From Gammaproteobacteria bacterium (lineage in GTDB: Bacteria > Pseudomonadota > Gammaproteobacteria > UBA5335 > SLRW01), in contig SLRW01000065.1 in assembly GCA_007130745.1 (NCBI GenBank), positions 1 through 5,700 on the forward strand: DNA of 5,700 nucleotides. The letters run 5' to 3'. Below the pieces are notes generated by a model. It made no database searches, was not told where the DNA came from, and saw only the letters and a list, made by a program, of their open reading frames with translations. Made by a program: the position numbers and the translations under genes. Each line of letters opens with the position of its first letter. The first letter of the stretch is position 1. This document shows, piece by piece, positions 3,729-5,700 of this stretch.

Positions 3729-5504
3729 ATGCCTGGAACCCTGACAGTCCGCAGGTTGGTTGTGGGCCTGGTGCTGGTAATGGCCGCGCCTGCGGCTATG
3801 CCCCTGTCACTTGACGATGTGTCCACCATGGCGCGACTGGGTGCCACCGGGACCGCTATCCGCTTTATTGATGCCCACCAGCAGGATATGGATCCGGCGG
3901 ATCCGGCCTGGCAGCAACTGGAACAGCAGCGCCTGGAGATTCATCGGCGGCATGAGGACTGGTCCGGCCTGGTTGACCGGGTGAGGGTGTTGCCGGACGA
4001 AGTGCCTGATGAATTCCGGCTGTGGGCGCTTACGCTCAAGGCCGGAGCGTTGCTAGACAGTGGACAGCCGCAAGCGGCCCGGGCTGTACTGCGCGGGTTG
4101 TTGTGGACGTCCTCGGCGGCGGACGAAGCGGTTTTCCGTGAATACCGGCGCATGGTCATTCGCAGTTATCTGCTTGAAGGGCGTCACGGTGATGCCGATA
4201 TCGCCATCCAGCGTTATCGTCAGGACCATGGTGGCGATGCCCCGGAACTTCGGCGGTTGCAGGCGCGTGTTCTGCTACATGAGGCGCGCCCTGATGATGC
4301 CCTGGAGTTGCTTGCGGATCTGGATGATTCCGAAGCCCTGATGCTGCGTCTTTTCGCACTGGTCGCGGCGGGTGAGATGGACGCCGGAGGCGCGCGTGTA
4401 AGGGCCTCCAGCCTGGCCGGTCGCGATGACATGGATGCGCGCATGCGCCGCGGGTTGTGGTTGACTGTGGTGCGTGCCGCCCGCAAGGACGAGGACCTGG
4501 TGGTGGAAATCGGGGCCTGGGAACGTGCCCTGGCCGGCGCGCCGCTGGAACTGGAACCCGACCCCCTGTTTGCACTCGAGGGCAAACCCTGGTCGCCTTA
4601 TCTGGCGCTGGGGCTTGCCCTGGGTAATCGCGAGGGTTTGATGGTGGGCGAAGATGCGGCCTGGTTCGAGCTGGCCGAAGCCCTCGCCAGTGAGCAGGCG
4701 ACGCAGGCAAGGGCACTGCTGGCGGTGGTAGCCTGGCGTTCACCGGAGGCAGGCGCTGCCCGCGAGGCCCACGAAGATTTTGCCCGTTCCCTGCTGGCCG
4801 GCGCCGCCGATATCTGGGTGCTGGATAGTCTGTATCGGGATCTTCATCTGCCTGTCGGCGCAAAACGTCCGGAGCACGTGGGGCATTATCTGGCGGATGT
4901 GCTTGTGGATGCCGGGGAAGTGGCTGCCGCTTCACGCTGGTTGCGGGATCTGGAAGCGCCGCCGCAAGACAGCGAAGCGCTGAGCTGGGAAGTGCGTCGG
5001 GCTCGAGTGTTGGTGCTGGCGGGTGATGCCGCTGCCGGGGCCAGAGTGCTGGGCCGGACTCTGGAGGAGCGGCACGATATTCCCGGGGCCGCTCTGGACC
5101 GTATGATGCAGGTGATTTTTGATATCCAGGCCTTGCGTCACCATGAAGAGGCGCTGGCCTTGCTGGATGCGGTGCTGGCTACGGGGGTGGATAGCCGGCG
5201 CCGGCGTGAGATCATGTTCTGGAAGGGTGAGTCCTACACTGCGCTGGAACGCCATCAGGAGGCGGGTATGCATTTTATGCGTTCAGCAGTGCTTGATGGT
5301 CAGGAAGGCGCCAGCCAGTGGGGGCAGGCGGCGCGTTATCATGCTGCCCGCGCCCTGGCTGAGGCGGGTGAGCTGGAGGACGCCGCACGACTGTACAGGG
5401 TCATGCTGCGCCAGACTGATGATCGCGCGCGGCGCAGTATGCTTGAACACGAGTTGCAACGGGTGCAGGCGCGTTTGTACGAGCAGCGCCGTGATACCCG
5501 CTGA
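3729..5504 (+). CDS. Exported TPR-like helical-repeat protein, function unknown
   Basis: I do not recognise a named family. The 591-aa product starts with a typical Sec signal peptide: VRR at 7-9, a hydrophobic stretch LVVGLVLVMAA at 10-20, and cleavage probably after APA (22) or the next alanine. There is no lipobox cysteine, and the whole protein lacks cysteine, so a soluble periplasmic location is likely. The rest is acidic, alanine/leucine/arginine-rich and helical. TPR-like helix pairs are seen at about 96-125 (AGALLDSGQPQAARAVL), 172-198, 384-409 (VLVDAGEVAAASRWL), 456-485, 494-522 and 532-562 (ARALAEAGELEDAARLY). No catalytic motif is visible. The ATG at 3729 follows GGTGG at 3719-3723 and gives the cleanest signal peptide. 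ATG 3717 is possible; ATG 3684 and the TTG at 3582 are unlikely, since they lie in or before the promoter and terminator. sppA starts 32 bases downstream, so the two probably share a transcript. A role as an envelope scaffold or adaptor is only inference. Confidence 0.85.
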   Translation: MPGTLTVRRLVVGLVLVMAAPAAMPLSLDDVSTMARLGATGTAIRFIDAHQQDMDPADPAWQQLEQQRLEIHRRHEDWSGLVDRVRVLPDEVPDEFRLWALTLKAGALLDSGQPQAARAVLRGLLWTSSAADEAVFREYRRMVIRSYLLEGRHGDADIAIQRYRQDHGGDAPELRRLQARVLLHEARPDDALELLADLDDSEALMLRLFALVAAGEMDAGGARVRASSLAGRDDMDARMRRGLWLTVVRAARKDEDLVVEIGAWERALAGAPLELEPDPLFALEGKPWSPYLALGLALGNREGLMVGEDAAWFELAEALASEQATQARALLAVVAWRSPEAGAAREAHEDFARSLLAGAADIWVLDSLYRDLHLPVGAKRPEHVGHYLADVLVDAGEVAAASRWLRDLEAPPQDSEALSWEVRRARVLVLAGDAAAGARVLGRTLEERHDIPGAALDRMMQVIFDIQALRHHEEALALLDAVLATGVDSRRRREIMFWKGESYTALERHQEAGMHFMRSAVLDGQEGASQWGQAARYHAARALAEAGELEDAARLYRVMLRQTDDRARRSMLEHELQRVQARLYEQRRDTR

Positions 5505-5536
5505 AACACCATGAACAGGGAAGCTGGAGTGAATAC

Positions 5537-5700
5537 ATGAGCAATTCAAAAGGGCCGGTGAGGAAGTTTTTTGGCGCTTTGGGGCGGGGGCTGGATCTGC
5601 TGCGGCGGATCATCTCCAATCTGCTGTTCGTGGCCGTGCTGGTCGTGATCGTGGTGGTGCTGCGCGGTGACGCGGGACCCAAGGTCCAGCCCGGCTCGGC
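5537..5700 (+). CDS. sppA: Signal peptide peptidase SppA, N-terminal 54 codons (cut by window edge)
   Basis: SppA is an inner-membrane serine protease (Ser-Lys dyad, ClpP-like fold) that degrades cleaved signal peptides in the periplasm. Only the anchor region is present. A basic N-terminus (KGPVRKFFGALGRGLDLLRR, 5-24) is followed by one membrane segment, NLLFVAVLVVIVVVL (28-42), then RGDAGPKVQPGSA, where the family has a similar PKV-x-(D/P)G-(A/S)A turn leading into the first beta strand. The catalytic residues lie beyond the edge. The ATG at 5537 has GGAG at 5526-5529 with a 7-base gap, a strong start. The identification rests on this short N-terminal pattern and would be settled by the following sequence; another single-pass membrane protein is less likely. 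It probably shares an mRNA with the upstream TPR-like gene. Confidence 0.8.
   Translation, partial: MSNSKGPVRKFFGALGRGLDLLRRIISNLLFVAVLVVIVVVLRGDAGPKVQPGS

Noticed and set aside
4156..4935. Minus-strand open frame (259 codons) within the TPR-like gene
   Set aside because: The product is extremely proline/arginine-rich, as expected from an antisense shadow of a GC-rich gene. It has no ribosome binding site or domain, and the plus-strand gene has a coherent signal peptide and repeats.

Overview
The window is GC-rich (roughly two-thirds G+C by eye) and densely coding. It looks like the chromosome of a gammaproteobacterium: the dihydroorotase is the E. coli-type (class II) enzyme, an RNase T start lies beside it, and the order rpsP-rimM-trmD-rplS is the classical trmD operon. 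I cannot name the genus from the sequence. Nothing suggests a plasmid, phage or genomic island.

Left part, minus strand: the first 36 codons of rnt (RNase T) enter from the left edge. Between rnt and the end of pyrC is a 187-base spacer holding a structured non-coding element. It has two 22-bp inverted arms built from a TTTTAGG heptamer, with three GC-rich hairpins between the arms and further hairpins just outside them. The right arm supplies the pyrC stop codon, and the outer right hairpin encodes its last residues. pyrC itself is intact (348 aa) and has a perfect TATAAT box so close to its ATG that a nearly leaderless transcript is possible.

Middle, plus strand: a 259-base divergent spacer separates pyrC from rpsP. 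It holds an imperfect 24-bp palindrome and a good sigma70-type promoter for the ribosomal operon. The operon runs rpsP (S16), rimM (16S/30S maturation factor), trmD (tRNA m1G37 methyltransferase), rplS (L19), and ends at a textbook rho-independent terminator. The two ribosomal-protein genes have conventional ATG starts and ribosome binding sites. rimM has a TTG start behind a partly hidden Shine-Dalgarno, and trmD has almost no recognisable site. This fits the known need to make far less RimM and TrmD than S16 and L19.

Right part, plus strand: a separate transcription unit begins after the terminator with its own candidate promoter. It encodes a 591-aa, cysteine-free, probably exported TPR-like helical-repeat protein of unknown function. 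The start of sppA (membrane signal peptide peptidase) follows 32 bases later and runs off the right edge. The two may form an envelope-related operon.

Most of the window is ordinary housekeeping sequence. The items most worth following up are the cloverleaf-like TTTTAGG element at the pyrC/rnt junction and the uncharacterised TPR-like protein coupled to sppA. I found no CRISPR array, tRNA, rRNA, insertion sequence or defence system.
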